Source of the DNA: Sulfurovum sp.
Lineage (GTDB): Bacteria; Campylobacterota; Campylobacteria; Campylobacterales; Sulfurovaceae
Reading direction: 5' to 3'
Assembly: GCA_026982075.1 (NCBI GenBank)
Contig: JALSHU010000094.1
Location: forward strand, 1 to 44,190
DNA length: 44,190 nucleotides
Position numbers and translations under genes: made by a program
Shown: positions 31,644 through 41,033 of the stretch, in pieces
Layout of the letters: each line of letters begins with the position of its first letter
Position numbering within the stretch: position 1 is the stretch's first letter
Notes under the pieces: generated by a model
The model's input: only the letters and a program-made list of their open reading frames with translations
What the model was told of the DNA's origin: nothing
Databases searched by the model: none

Positions 31644-32332
31644 TAGATACACTTAAGAAGCATCCTTTTTTTAATGCTAAAAAGATACAGTCATGTATGC
31701 GTTTAGAACATCAAGGGTATTGTAATGAGAACTATTTACTTGTGGTTGATGAGATAAAATATATTGTTCGTAAGTTATTACGAGAAGACATAAATAGGGC
31801 ATTTGAATGGGAAGTACAAAGTATAGCTTGGAAGCTTGGCATAACAGCCAAACCTCTAGTATATGATGAAGCCAATAGGTTTATGATTTTTGAATTTTTA
31901 GACGGTATACATAAAAATATACTTGATAATCATGCGTTAAAGTTGTTGGCTGTGACATTGGAGAAATTGCATCATATAAAGATAGATGCAAAACCTATAG
32001 AACCATATATAAACAATCGAACCTATAAAGTATTGAAATCTTTTGAAATTATAGAAAAATATCCTAAAGAGTATGTTCTTTGTCATAATGATTTAAACCC
32101 TAAAAATATATTGTTTACTAAGGAGATAAAACTTATTGATTTTGAATATGCAGGCATCAATGATAAGTATTTTGACTTAGCTTCTGTGTGTGTTGAGTTT
32201 CAATTAAACGATGTAATGCAAAAAATATTTATAGATGCTTATTTTCAAGGGAAGGATTTTTTATTAGATAAGTTGGAAGCTTATAAGGTGATTTATAGTG
32301 TTATGTGTGAGGAGTGGTTTCACAACAATTAA
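31640..32332 (+). CDS. APH/choline-kinase-family phosphotransferase, candidate thiamine kinase
   Basis: CHNDLNPKNILF and IKLIDFEYAGINDKYFDLASV; 4-bp overlap with thiQ. Confidence 0.85.
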   Translation: MIDTLKKHPFFNAKKIQSCMRLEHQGYCNENYLLVVDEIKYIVRKLLREDINRAFEWEVQSIAWKLGITAKPLVYDEANRFMIFEFLDGIHKNILDNHALKLLAVTLEKLHHIKIDAKPIEPYINNRTYKVLKSFEIIEKYPKEYVLCHNDLNPKNILFTKEIKLIDFEYAGINDKYFDLASVCVEFQLNDVMQKIFIDAYFQGKDFLLDKLEAYKVIYSVMCEEWFHNN

Positions 32333-32428
32333 AAATTTTTCTATCTAGCATTGATGAAAGTCAAGAGTGAGAATATTGTAATATGTTATAATAATCCAAA
32401 TGATAAAAAATCTTTATTAAGGATTGTG

Positions 32429-32644
32429 ATGTCAGACATAGAAAAAATATTTTCAGATGTTTTAGCTTTGAATACTGAAGATAAGTTACGACTAGCAGAT
32501 AAAATATTAGCATCCTTGTATCCTACTAATCATGGTGTAGATATGGTTTGGGAAGAAGAAGCAGAAGAACGGATCAGTGCTTATAAAGAAGGGAATCTTC
32601 CTGCAGTAGACGAAGAAGAGTTATTTGCTAAGTATAAGAGCTAG
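32429..32644 (+). CDS. Addiction-module antitoxin (Unstab_antitox-like)
   Basis: MSDIEKIFSDVLALNTEDKLRLADKILASLYP...WEEEAEERISAYKEGNLPAVDEEELFAKY; AAGGA RBS supports 32429 rather than 32351. Confidence 0.8.
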   Translation: MSDIEKIFSDVLALNTEDKLRLADKILASLYPTNHGVDMVWEEEAEERISAYKEGNLPAVDEEELFAKYKS

Positions 32645-32647
32645 CGG

Positions 32648-32998
32648 ATGGTACATATACAGTTCTTAGAAGTAGCACAAGATGAGTTAGATGATTTTTT
32701 TGAATCTTATGAGTATAGACAAAAAAATATGGGATTTACATTTGTAAAAGAAGTACAGAATACATTGTATCTCCTAAAAACATATTCAGATGCATGGGGG
32801 GAAAGCTCAAGTCATACATCTAGATGTATGATAAAAGGTTTCCCTTGTGCTATTATGTACCAAAAAGTAGACGATACTATTTGGGTAGTAGCTATTAAAA
32901 ATTTGCATAAAAAACCAACACACTGGGTTTCAAAAAGTGTTTCAGAATACTCAACTAACCGTATTTCTAGTCTTCCTAGCACTATGTATACAAGATAA
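32648..32998 (+). CDS. RelE/ParE-superfamily toxin
   Basis: VHIQFLEVAQDELDDFFESYEYRQKNMGFTFVKEVQNTL...FPCAIMYQKVDDTIWVVAIKNLHKKPTHW; adjacent antitoxin. Confidence 0.82.
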   Translation: MVHIQFLEVAQDELDDFFESYEYRQKNMGFTFVKEVQNTLYLLKTYSDAWGESSSHTSRCMIKGFPCAIMYQKVDDTIWVVAIKNLHKKPTHWVSKSVSEYSTNRISSLPSTMYTR

Positions 32999-33009
32999 TA
33001 GATATAGGT

Positions 33010-33252
33010 TTATATTCTATTCCATTCTATGTAATCTTCAGGAATTCCCAATGTTGAAGTATCAAGCAATGCACCTGTTTCCGGATGTATAACAGATTGA
33101 GTATTATTCTGCACCAAGTCTTTGATAGCAACCCACATATCCTTGTACCCACCTAAATCTTTATCATTATATATTGGATGATAAAGATTATCATCCGATT
33201 TTCCTATATAAAATATGCCTGCGCTTGTTGTGTAAGATAATATATGTTTCAT
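33010..33252 (-). CDS. 80-aa hypothetical protein
   Basis: Intact ORF convergent with the TA operon; no recognised motif. Confidence 0.5.
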   Translation of the reverse strand: MKHILSYTTSAGIFYIGKSDDNLYHPIYNDKDLGGYKDMWVAIKDLVQNNTQSVIHPETGALLDTSTLGIPEDYIEWNRI

Positions 33253-33285
33253 AAATACCTTTGTATTGTTAAATTTAGTTATATG

Positions 33286-35094
33286 TTATTCTACGGTCAC
33301 TGATTTAGCTAAATTTCTTGGCATATCTACATCATTACCCAGTCTTACTGACACTTCAAGTGCAAGTAACTGAGTGACAACCATCATCTCAAAATACTCA
33401 AGCATAGGGTGTGAATCGTAGTGTGTTTGGATAAAATCATCTGCTAGTTCAAATGGTTCTGGGGAGATAGCGAGTATCGTGGCATCTCTAGCAGAGAGTT
33501 CTTCCACATTTGATTTTATCTTATCATAATGCATTGACTTAGGCATAAGTGCGATAGTAAAGAGTTCAGAGTCTGCTAGGGCTATAGGACCATGCTTCAT
33601 CTCTCCTGCTGGATAACCTTCTGCATGCATATAAGAGATTTCTTTGAGTTTAAGTGCACCTTCAAGTGCAAGGGGGAAGAAGATATCTCTGCCTATAAAA
33701 AAGAAACCATGTCCATGTAAATAACGTTTAGAAAGTCTATGTATTCTTTCGTGGAGTTTATCATCTACCAGTACGGCTTTGGGTGCATGTATCATAGCAT
33801 CTATTTCTCTTTTGATAATCTCTTTTGAAATCGTATCTCTTATTTGTCCGACATAAAGTGCTAACATCCAAAGAGTCATACTTTGTGTTGCAAAAGCTTT
33901 GGTACTGGCAACCCCTTTTTCTATACCTGCACGTGTGAGTATAGCTGCATCACTTTCACGGACTATGGATGAGTTGTCCACATTACAAATACTCAGTGTT
34001 TTCATACCTGCACGTTTTGCCATTTTAAGTGCTTCAAGGGTATCTGCAGTCTCACCACTTTGAGAGATGGTGATAAAGAGTGTTTTCTTAGTTAAAAAAG
34101 GTTCTTTGTATCTAAATTCAGATGCGATTTCAACATCACAACGCATTTTACCAATACGTTCAAAAAGGTAGGAACTAGCAAGTGCAGAGTTATATGATGT
34201 ACCACAAGCACAGATAGTAATGGCATAGATACCTTCAAATAAATCTTTGGGGAGTTCTTCAAAGTTGATAGAATCATCTAAAACACGACCCATCATCGTG
34301 TCTGTCATGACTGTACTTTGTTCGTAAATCTCTTTTTCCATAAAGAAACGGTAGCCATCTTTTTGTGCAGAGATTTTGTCAGCAGTAAGTGCTTGTTTGG
34401 TGAAGCTTTTTTCTCCTTTGGCATTGAAGAGTTTCACTGTCCCTTGTTTGGCATAGCCATATTCACCATCTTCAAGATAATATACTTCAGTTGCTTTACC
34501 GATAATAGGCGTATCTGATGATGCAAAATATACATCATCCCCATTAAAACCTATCAGCATAGGTGAACCATTTTTGGCAAAATAAATAGTGTCTGGATCA
34601 GACTCGGTAATTAGGAGAGTTGCGTATGCACCTTCAAGTCTTTGAATCGTTTGTTCAAATGCAGAAAAAACATCAGAGTTGGTTTTATGATTTTTTTCAA
34701 AAAGATGCACGATGGTTTCTGTATCTGTTTGACTTAAAAAGGTCACACCATCATTTTGGAGCTCTGCCTTTAGATTTTGGTAATTTTCAATAATACCATT
34801 ATGTACAACGTAAGAGTAGTCCCCTAGATGTGGGTGTGCATTGAGTTCTGTTGGTTTGCCATGTGTTGCCCAACGGGTATGTCCTATAGATATACCAAAA
34901 CCTTCAGTAGAATAAGATTTTGTTTTTTCGCGTAAGTTTTCTAATTTTCCTATGGCTTTAAAGTTGTTAAGTTTTTTCCCTTCAATAATGGCAATACCCG
35001 CTGAATCATATCCTCTGTATTCAAGTTCTTGTAACCCATCTAAGAGAATTTCTTTTTTTTCGTTAAAGCCTAAATATCCAACTATTCCACACAT
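33286..35094 (-). CDS. glmS: Glutamine--fructose-6-phosphate aminotransferase (isomerizing)
   Basis: MCGIVGYLG N-terminus (Cys2 after processing), TRWATHGKPTELNAHPH, SIS domains, C-terminal DMPRNLAKSVTVE; MCG at 35094. Confidence 0.96.
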   Translation of the reverse strand: MCGIVGYLGFNEKKEILLDGLQELEYRGYDSAGIAIIEGKKLNNFKAIGKLENLREKTKSYSTEGFGISIGHTRWATHGKPTELNAHPHLGDYSYVVHNGIIENYQNLKAELQNDGVTFLSQTDTETIVHLFEKNHKTNSDVFSAFEQTIQRLEGAYATLLITESDPDTIYFAKNGSPMLIGFNGDDVYFASSDTPIIGKATEVYYLEDGEYGYAKQGTVKLFNAKGEKSFTKQALTADKISAQKDGYRFFMEKEIYEQSTVMTDTMMGRVLDDSINFEELPKDLFEGIYAITICACGTSYNSALASSYLFERIGKMRCDVEIASEFRYKEPFLTKKTLFITISQSGETADTLEALKMAKRAGMKTLSICNVDNSSIVRESDAAILTRAGIEKGVASTKAFATQSMTLWMLALYVGQIRDTISKEIIKREIDAMIHAPKAVLVDDKLHERIHRLSKRYLHGHGFFFIGRDIFFPLALEGALKLKEISYMHAEGYPAGEMKHGPIALADSELFTIALMPKSMHYDKIKSNVEELSARDATILAISPEPFELADDFIQTHYDSHPMLEYFEMMVVTQLLALEVSVRLGNDVDMPRNLAKSVTVE

Positions 35095-35163
35095 AAGTTC
35101 TTCCCTATATTTATAAAATTTTCTTACCATTATTCTATTATACAAAAGTCAAAAAAAGTCAAT

Positions 35164-37638
35164 TTAATTGTCCTGTTTTGTCAATTTATCAAGAATTTTA
35201 TCTGTATTATGACAAAAGTTTCCATTCTTCTCGATGAGAAACATATCCCTGGCACGATTTTTAAGCGTATGCACTTTTGCTGTAACAATATCAATATTCA
35301 TTTCATCAAACATATCAATCACAAACGCAAGTAATCCTCTTTGGTTTTTCGTATGCATATGCATCACAGCATAGGTGCGAGAATGTTCACAGTCTATGAT
35401 GATTTCATCTTTACTGATGGTAGGAGCACGAGATATATGATTTGGCTTAGGTTGAAAAGAATTATGAATAATTTCCTTTATGCTCTCTAATTCTTCTTCA
35501 TCTACTTTTTGAGAAAAATCAATTTTAAAGTATTTTAAATCATCAAACAGTTTACATATATCCATATTGGCAACATCAAGGTTAACAAGTTTTCCTAAAA
35601 GAAAACCAAGATGGAAGGGATCTCTTCTAATAATTTCTATGGTTAAATGTTTTTCACTACTAAGAGAGAATTCATAGTTGCTGATTGCAAATGCTTTTGT
35701 TGTGATCGCAAGTATTCTCTGAGGAGAATAGCGTAAGAAGAGGAGGTTAGAGGGAATAGTAAGAATTTTTTTCTGTTTTGTATTGCTGAGTGACATAAAA
35801 GCATTTGTACGCTTGAGAGCTAGAATTTTTTTAAAACGCTTTTCTGCTTCATCTAAAAGATTTGTTTTATCAAGGACTTCAATTGAATGTTTATAGAGTG
35901 TCTTAATTAATTTTGCATTAAATGAATTATAGATACCTTTTCCCACACCATTCATATCAGCGTAGGTTAATATATAGATTAAGTCTAAAAGCTTTTTACT
36001 TTTAAAATGTGAAACAAAAGACAAAATGACAGTTTCATTATAAATATCTTCACGCTGTGCAACTACGCTCATGAGTGTATGATATAAGATGAGTGTTTCT
36101 CCAAGTGTAATAAGAGATGAATCAAAGTGTAGTCTGGTTGCAAAAATTTTAAAAAGTGATGCTCCGACATCATGATGGTTTCGTTTACGACCTTTACCTG
36201 CATCATGTAAAAAAATAACAATTTTCAACATGGCTCTTTCATCTTCATTGAGTGAAGTCCATAGCATTTGTATAAAATTATCTTGAATATTTTCGACATG
36301 ATAAAGACAACGTAATGAGTGAATATCTACAGCATATTGATGATAGCCGTCAAATTGGGGCAGATTGATGACTTTTCGAATAGGGGGAATCGTATACTTC
36401 AGGAGTTTGGCATAAGAAAGTGTTGTTAAAATAGAATAACAATAAGGCATGTAAAATAGTGTTTTAATTGTTGCATAAAGAGAGTCATCAAGTCTTTGTG
36501 GTTTTTCGATATGTATAAGTTTTTGTAAAAAAGTTGGATGTGCATAAAAAGGTTTTTGTGCATATTCTTTCAGTTGTACCAATGTCTCATTAAAAGTTGT
36601 TACTTTATTGCTAGGATAAATATATCGTTTCCCAGAATCATTTTTTTCATAGTCACGTATCAGTATATCAACCCAAATCATGCTGTAGAGTCTAATGATT
36701 TTCAGGCTATCCGTCACTTTTGCCGCAAATTGCATATGAGCCTTCTTACTTGTTTCATATCCTAGAAAGGTAGCAATCTCAGGTATAAGGTCAAGCCGTA
36801 ATTTATCTTCTTTCTTTTTTGCAACGAGATGCAGTGCTGAACGTACACGGAATAAAAACTCTAAAGCAATACGGAATGTTTTATATTCTTTTTCATCAAT
36901 GACATGTAGAGGAATATTTTTAATATTGTCTACATTGTAAAGCAGTTTACCGATCCAATAGACAAGGTTTGCATCACGAAAACCACCAGAACCATCCTTG
37001 AGATTAGGTTCCATGGTTATAGGATATTTTTGATGCTTTAGATCTTGTTCCTCAAGCTTGAGTCGAATAAATTCTTGAGGATTATCGTGGCGTATCTGTG
37101 TGATAGCATTTTGAGTGTCTGTCCATATGAAATGTGAGCCTTCAATGAAACGTGACTCCAAAATAGCTGTTTTAATGGTGATATCAGTTTTAGAAATAGC
37201 GTGGAGTTCTTCAACAGTATGTACGCGATGTCCAAGCTTAAGTCCAGTATCCCAAAGGATATAAAGTATTTTTTCTATCATTAATTTAATGTTGTATCCA
37301 GGAATGTCTTTATACACAATCATTAAATCAATATCTGAATGTACACAAAGCTGTTCCCGACCGTAAGAGCCTAATGCAACCAATGATAAAGGTATAGAGT
37401 TTTTCATAGGTACATAGTCACCAAACATAGATCTAAGCGCTACTTTGAAAATCATCTTTAAAATAGTATCTATTTTTCTAGTATGTTTGACAAGGAAGTC
37501 TTTCCCTCCAGATGTTGAAAAAGTACTTTCAAGTGTGTCAAAGTAAAGCTTGATATCTTCTTTTAAAACTTTAGCTATCTCAAAATCTGAGCCATTTTCA
37601 TGCAGTAGCTCTTCTATTTGTGCTTTAATTTGATTCAC
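35164..37638 (-). CDS. glnD: [Protein-PII] uridylyltransferase / UMP-removing enzyme
   Basis: ALGSYGREQLCVHSDIDLMIVY nucleotidyltransferase, KDGSGGFRD, HD domain FLHDAGKGRKRNHHDVGA, C-terminal ACT-like; GTG start. Confidence 0.93.
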   Translation of the reverse strand: MNQIKAQIEELLHENGSDFEIAKVLKEDIKLYFDTLESTFSTSGGKDFLVKHTRKIDTILKMIFKVALRSMFGDYVPMKNSIPLSLVALGSYGREQLCVHSDIDLMIVYKDIPGYNIKLMIEKILYILWDTGLKLGHRVHTVEELHAISKTDITIKTAILESRFIEGSHFIWTDTQNAITQIRHDNPQEFIRLKLEEQDLKHQKYPITMEPNLKDGSGGFRDANLVYWIGKLLYNVDNIKNIPLHVIDEKEYKTFRIALEFLFRVRSALHLVAKKKEDKLRLDLIPEIATFLGYETSKKAHMQFAAKVTDSLKIIRLYSMIWVDILIRDYEKNDSGKRYIYPSNKVTTFNETLVQLKEYAQKPFYAHPTFLQKLIHIEKPQRLDDSLYATIKTLFYMPYCYSILTTLSYAKLLKYTIPPIRKVINLPQFDGYHQYAVDIHSLRCLYHVENIQDNFIQMLWTSLNEDERAMLKIVIFLHDAGKGRKRNHHDVGASLFKIFATRLHFDSSLITLGETLILYHTLMSVVAQREDIYNETVILSFVSHFKSKKLLDLIYILTYADMNGVGKGIYNSFNAKLIKTLYKHSIEVLDKTNLLDEAEKRFKKILALKRTNAFMSLSNTKQKKILTIPSNLLFLRYSPQRILAITTKAFAISNYEFSLSSEKHLTIEIIRRDPFHLGFLLGKLVNLDVANMDICKLFDDLKYFKIDFSQKVDEEELESIKEIIHNSFQPKPNHISRAPTISKDEIIIDCEHSRTYAVMHMHTKNQRGLLAFVIDMFDEMNIDIVTAKVHTLKNRARDMFLIEKNGNFCHNTDKILDKLTKQDN

Positions 37639-37660
37639 TTAGTAACTCCTTAACTATTAG

Positions 37661-37669
37661 TGTTATAAT
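37661..37669 (+). promoter_or_regulatory. Extended -10 promoter element TGTTATAAT upstream of mqnE
   Basis: TGnTATAAT 30 bp before the mqnE ATG. Confidence 0.5.
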
Positions 37670-37698
37670 ACCCAAAATATCTAAGGGCAAATAACAAT

Positions 37699-38763
37699 AT
37701 GGATTTAGTAGAAAAAGTACGTAACAAAGAGCGTTTGACACAAGAAGATGGTGAAGCACTTTATCACTTAGACTTGTATACTCTAGGGGAACTTGCCGAC
37801 AATATCCGTAGAGAAAAATATGGTAACAAATCTTATTTTAACATCAACCGTCATATTAACCCTACGAATGTCTGTGCAGATGTCTGTAAATTCTGTGCCT
37901 ATTCAGCTACGAGAAAAAACCCAAATCAGTACACTATGAGTCATGAACAAATTTTAGATATTGTAGACAATTCAGTAAAAAATGGTGCCAAAGAGATGCA
38001 TCTAGTCTCTGCACACAATCCTAATGATGGTGTAGAGTGGTATATGGGAGCTTTCAGAAAAATCAAAGCCAAATATCCAGATCTTCATGTGAAAGCAATG
38101 ACAGCAGCAGAGATAGACTTCATTACACGTGAATATGGACATAGTTATGATGAAGTGCTAGATATGATGATAGAAAATGGCGTAGATTCCATGCCGGGTG
38201 GTGGGGCAGAGATATTTGATGAAAAAGTACGAGAGTACCTTTGTAAAGGCAAGGTGACTTCTGCACAATGGCTAGATATACATGAAAAATGGCATAACAA
38301 AGGTAAGCAGTCAAATGCCACCATGCTTTTTGGGCATATTGAAACACGAGCACACCGTATAGACCATATGATACGCTTACGTGATGTACAAGATCGAACA
38401 GGTGGTTTTAATGCTTTCATCCCTCTTGTCTACCAAAGAGAAAACAACTACATGAAAAATTGTAACTATCCTTCTGGACAAGAGATTCTTAAAACCTATG
38501 CCATAAGTCGTATTATCTTAGACAATATCCCACATATTAAGTCTTACTGGGTAACAGCTTCTATAAATCTAGCCCTTATAGCTCAAGAGTTCGGTTGTGA
38601 TGACATGGATGGTACCATAGAAAAAGAGTCTATACAGTCAGCGGCTGGCTCAGAAGGTGCTCATGGCATGAACCTAGATGACTTTGTATCACTTATCAAA
38701 AATGCAGGATTTACACCAGTGGAACGTGATAGCCTTTATAATGAACTAAAAGTGTACACTTAG
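37699..38763 (+). CDS. mqnE: Aminofutalosine synthase (radical SAM, menaquinone futalosine pathway)
   Basis: NRHINPTNVCADVCKFCAYSATRK, GAKEMHLVSAHNP, MPGGGAEIF, LFGHIETRAHR. Confidence 0.95.
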   Translation: MDLVEKVRNKERLTQEDGEALYHLDLYTLGELADNIRREKYGNKSYFNINRHINPTNVCADVCKFCAYSATRKNPNQYTMSHEQILDIVDNSVKNGAKEMHLVSAHNPNDGVEWYMGAFRKIKAKYPDLHVKAMTAAEIDFITREYGHSYDEVLDMMIENGVDSMPGGGAEIFDEKVREYLCKGKVTSAQWLDIHEKWHNKGKQSNATMLFGHIETRAHRIDHMIRLRDVQDRTGGFNAFIPLVYQRENNYMKNCNYPSGQEILKTYAISRIILDNIPHIKSYWVTASINLALIAQEFGCDDMDGTIEKESIQSAAGSEGAHGMNLDDFVSLIKNAGFTPVERDSLYNELKVYT

Positions 38764-38786
38764 GGTGCGTTTGCCAACGTACCTTT
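38762..38786 (+). terminator. Weak terminator-like hairpin after mqnE
   Basis: GGTGCGTT-TGCC-AACGTACC then TTT; 8-bp stem with one G-U. Confidence 0.45.
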
Positions 38787-38798
38787 AAGAATATAGTT

Positions 38799-39245
38799 AT
38801 GCAAAAAATATATTACCCTTACGAAGAATTTAAAGATGACCTTCAAACGCTCACACAAAAAATAGACCAACCTTTTCATGCTATACTTGGTATAGCAAGA
38901 GGTGGTCTAAGTATGGCTCAAATGTTGGGTGAGTTTTATGATGTACGTGAAGTGTATGCTATTAACACTATAGGATACAATGATACACAAAAGAAAGCAA
39001 CTGTTGAAGTTTTTAATATCCCTGATTTAGCATCAATTAAATCTGTATTAATTGTAGATGATATAGTCGATTCAGGAGATACTTTAGCAAAAGTCTTAGC
39101 GATTTTAAATAGTAGGTATTCTGATACTACCTTCTATACCGCCTCACTTTTTTATAAAAAAACTGCTAAAATAACGCCAACATGGTATGTAAAAGAACCT
39201 AAAGGTTGGATAGACTTTTTTTGGTCAGTAGATTTAAGGAATTAA
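38799..39245 (+). CDS. Phosphoribosyltransferase (type I PRTase fold)
   Basis: GIARGGLSMAQMLGE; PRPP-binding SVLIVDDIVDSGDTL. Confidence 0.88.
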   Translation: MQKIYYPYEEFKDDLQTLTQKIDQPFHAILGIARGGLSMAQMLGEFYDVREVYAINTIGYNDTQKKATVEVFNIPDLASIKSVLIVDDIVDSGDTLAKVLAILNSRYSDTTFYTASLFYKKTAKITPTWYVKEPKGWIDFFWSVDLRN

Positions 39246-39250
39246 ACAAT

Positions 39251-39820
39251 ATGGTATTAATGATAGACAATTATGATAGTTTTACTTATAACGTAGTGCA
39301 ATATTGTAGAGAATTGGGTGCTGATTTAAAAGTTATTAGAAATGATGAACTTAGTATTGATGAGATAAAAGCATTGAATCCAGAAAAAATCATACTCTCA
39401 CCTGGACCTTCCACTCCAGATGATGCGGGGGTTACATTAGGTGTTATAAAAGAATTTGCAGATACAACACCTATTTTTGGTATATGTCTTGGGCATCAGA
39501 GTATTGCACAGGCTTTTGGTGGTGATGTTGTGAGAGCTAAAAATATGATGCATGGTAAGACTTCTCAGGTTGAAGTAGATTTTGAAACACCTATATTTAA
39601 AGGCTTACCGAAAGAATTTAGGGCAACACGTTATCATTCTCTTACGGTTAAAAAAGAGACACTACCTGCATCTATTATCGCTACATCCCACAGTAAAGAT
39701 GATGATGAAATCATGTCTTTACAGATTAAGGATAAACCTATTTATGGTGTACAGTTTCATCCTGAGTCTATTATGTCTGAATATGGGTATGAAATGTTAG
39801 ATAACTTTTTAAAGCTCTAG
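39251..39820 (+). CDS. Glutamine amidotransferase component II of anthranilate / aminodeoxychorismate synthase
   Basis: MIDNYDSFTYNVVQY, SPGPSTPDDAG, GICLGHQSIAQAFGG, GVQFHPESI; ATG 39251. Confidence 0.93.
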   Translation: MVLMIDNYDSFTYNVVQYCRELGADLKVIRNDELSIDEIKALNPEKIILSPGPSTPDDAGVTLGVIKEFADTTPIFGICLGHQSIAQAFGGDVVRAKNMMHGKTSQVEVDFETPIFKGLPKEFRATRYHSLTVKKETLPASIIATSHSKDDDEIMSLQIKDKPIYGVQFHPESIMSEYGYEMLDNFLKL

Positions 39821-39827
39821 TGAGACT

Positions 39828-40913
39828 ATGAAAAAACAATACTTTTTTATTGTAGTAATTTTATATACTATTGCTGTTTTTTATTTAAGTATGACAACAC
39901 CTGTAAGTCCACATGAAGCACATATGTTTTATACCTCTTCAGACCTTGTTTCAACGTTGATGCATTGGGGTAGTCATTTTATAGAAGGTTTTCTCGGGCT
40001 GCGAATTTTCTTTATTGGTTTTGGTCTTTTATCTATCGCTCTGTTTTATAAACTGTGTAGAACATATTTTCCTCGTATCGAAGATGCTTATTTGGCAACA
40101 ATTATTTTTATGATTTTGCCAGGTATCCTTACCGCTATTACTTTAGCAAATATATCTATTGTTGTACTTTGTGTTATTCTACTCTTTGTGTTACTCTATG
40201 AAAAAGGTTATTACGCGTTTTTACCTTTTTTGATGTTAATACTTTTTTTCATCCATGAAGCATCAATTATTTTTTTTGTAGCATTATTACTGTATGCAAT
40301 AGTAAATAAAGATAAAAAACTAGCGATAGGTTCATCGGCATTTTTATTGGCATTTATCTATTTAGCAAAAGGTATTGAGATTGGAGGCAGACCTTCGGGA
40401 CATTTTATAGAGATATTTGGCTTATATGCAACAGTGTTTTCTCCTTTATTGTTTTTATATTTTTTTTATGCCATGTATCGTATACTCTTACGTGAAAAGA
40501 AAACATTACTTTGGTATATTTCTTTTACTGCCTTAGTATTTTCTTTGCTTCTTTCATTAAGACAACGTGTTAGCATTACAGATTTCGCACCTTATGTTAT
40601 GATTTCGGTTGTACTGATGTTAAATACTTTAAATAATAGTGTAAGAGTACGTTTACCAGAGTTTCAAAAACGATATAAACAAGGGTTCTATATTGTGATG
40701 ATATCATTGGGTTTAAGTGTTTCTCTTATCATATTCCATAAAGCATTATTTTACCTATTCGTTGACCCTTCACAACATTTTGCAAATAGAATTTATAAAC
40801 CTTATAACTTAGCCAGAGAGCTAAAATCAGAAGGTATTGAGTGTTATGATGGAGCACATGGGAGAGAACGCTTTCAATTAAGATACTATAACATTCTTCC
40901 CTGTCCAGAATAG
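39828..40913 (+). CDS. Multi-TM membrane protein, GT-C (ArnT/PMT-like) glycosyltransferase candidate
   Basis: About ten hydrophobic segments; N-terminal TTPVSPHEAHMF resembles the GT-C PxxDEA-type loop. Confidence 0.6.
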   Translation: MKKQYFFIVVILYTIAVFYLSMTTPVSPHEAHMFYTSSDLVSTLMHWGSHFIEGFLGLRIFFIGFGLLSIALFYKLCRTYFPRIEDAYLATIIFMILPGILTAITLANISIVVLCVILLFVLLYEKGYYAFLPFLMLILFFIHEASIIFFVALLLYAIVNKDKKLAIGSSAFLLAFIYLAKGIEIGGRPSGHFIEIFGLYATVFSPLLFLYFFYAMYRILLREKKTLLWYISFTALVFSLLLSLRQRVSITDFAPYVMISVVLMLNTLNNSVRVRLPEFQKRYKQGFYIVMISLGLSVSLIIFHKALFYLFVDPSQHFANRIYKPYNLARELKSEGIECYDGAHGRERFQLRYYNILPCPE

Positions 40914-41033
40914 CCATAAAATTGTTTCTAAAATACACATAATAACTTTATTAGGAACGCATTGAAATCTCTAAACATAAAGTTGAATCTACTTCATGTT
41001 AGACTTGAAGGAACTAAACTAAAGGAGAACTCG

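Noticed and set aside
40914-41033. Possible leader structure upstream of aclB
   Set aside because: No convincing inverted repeat or known motif seen; only generic promoter-like AT-rich DNA.
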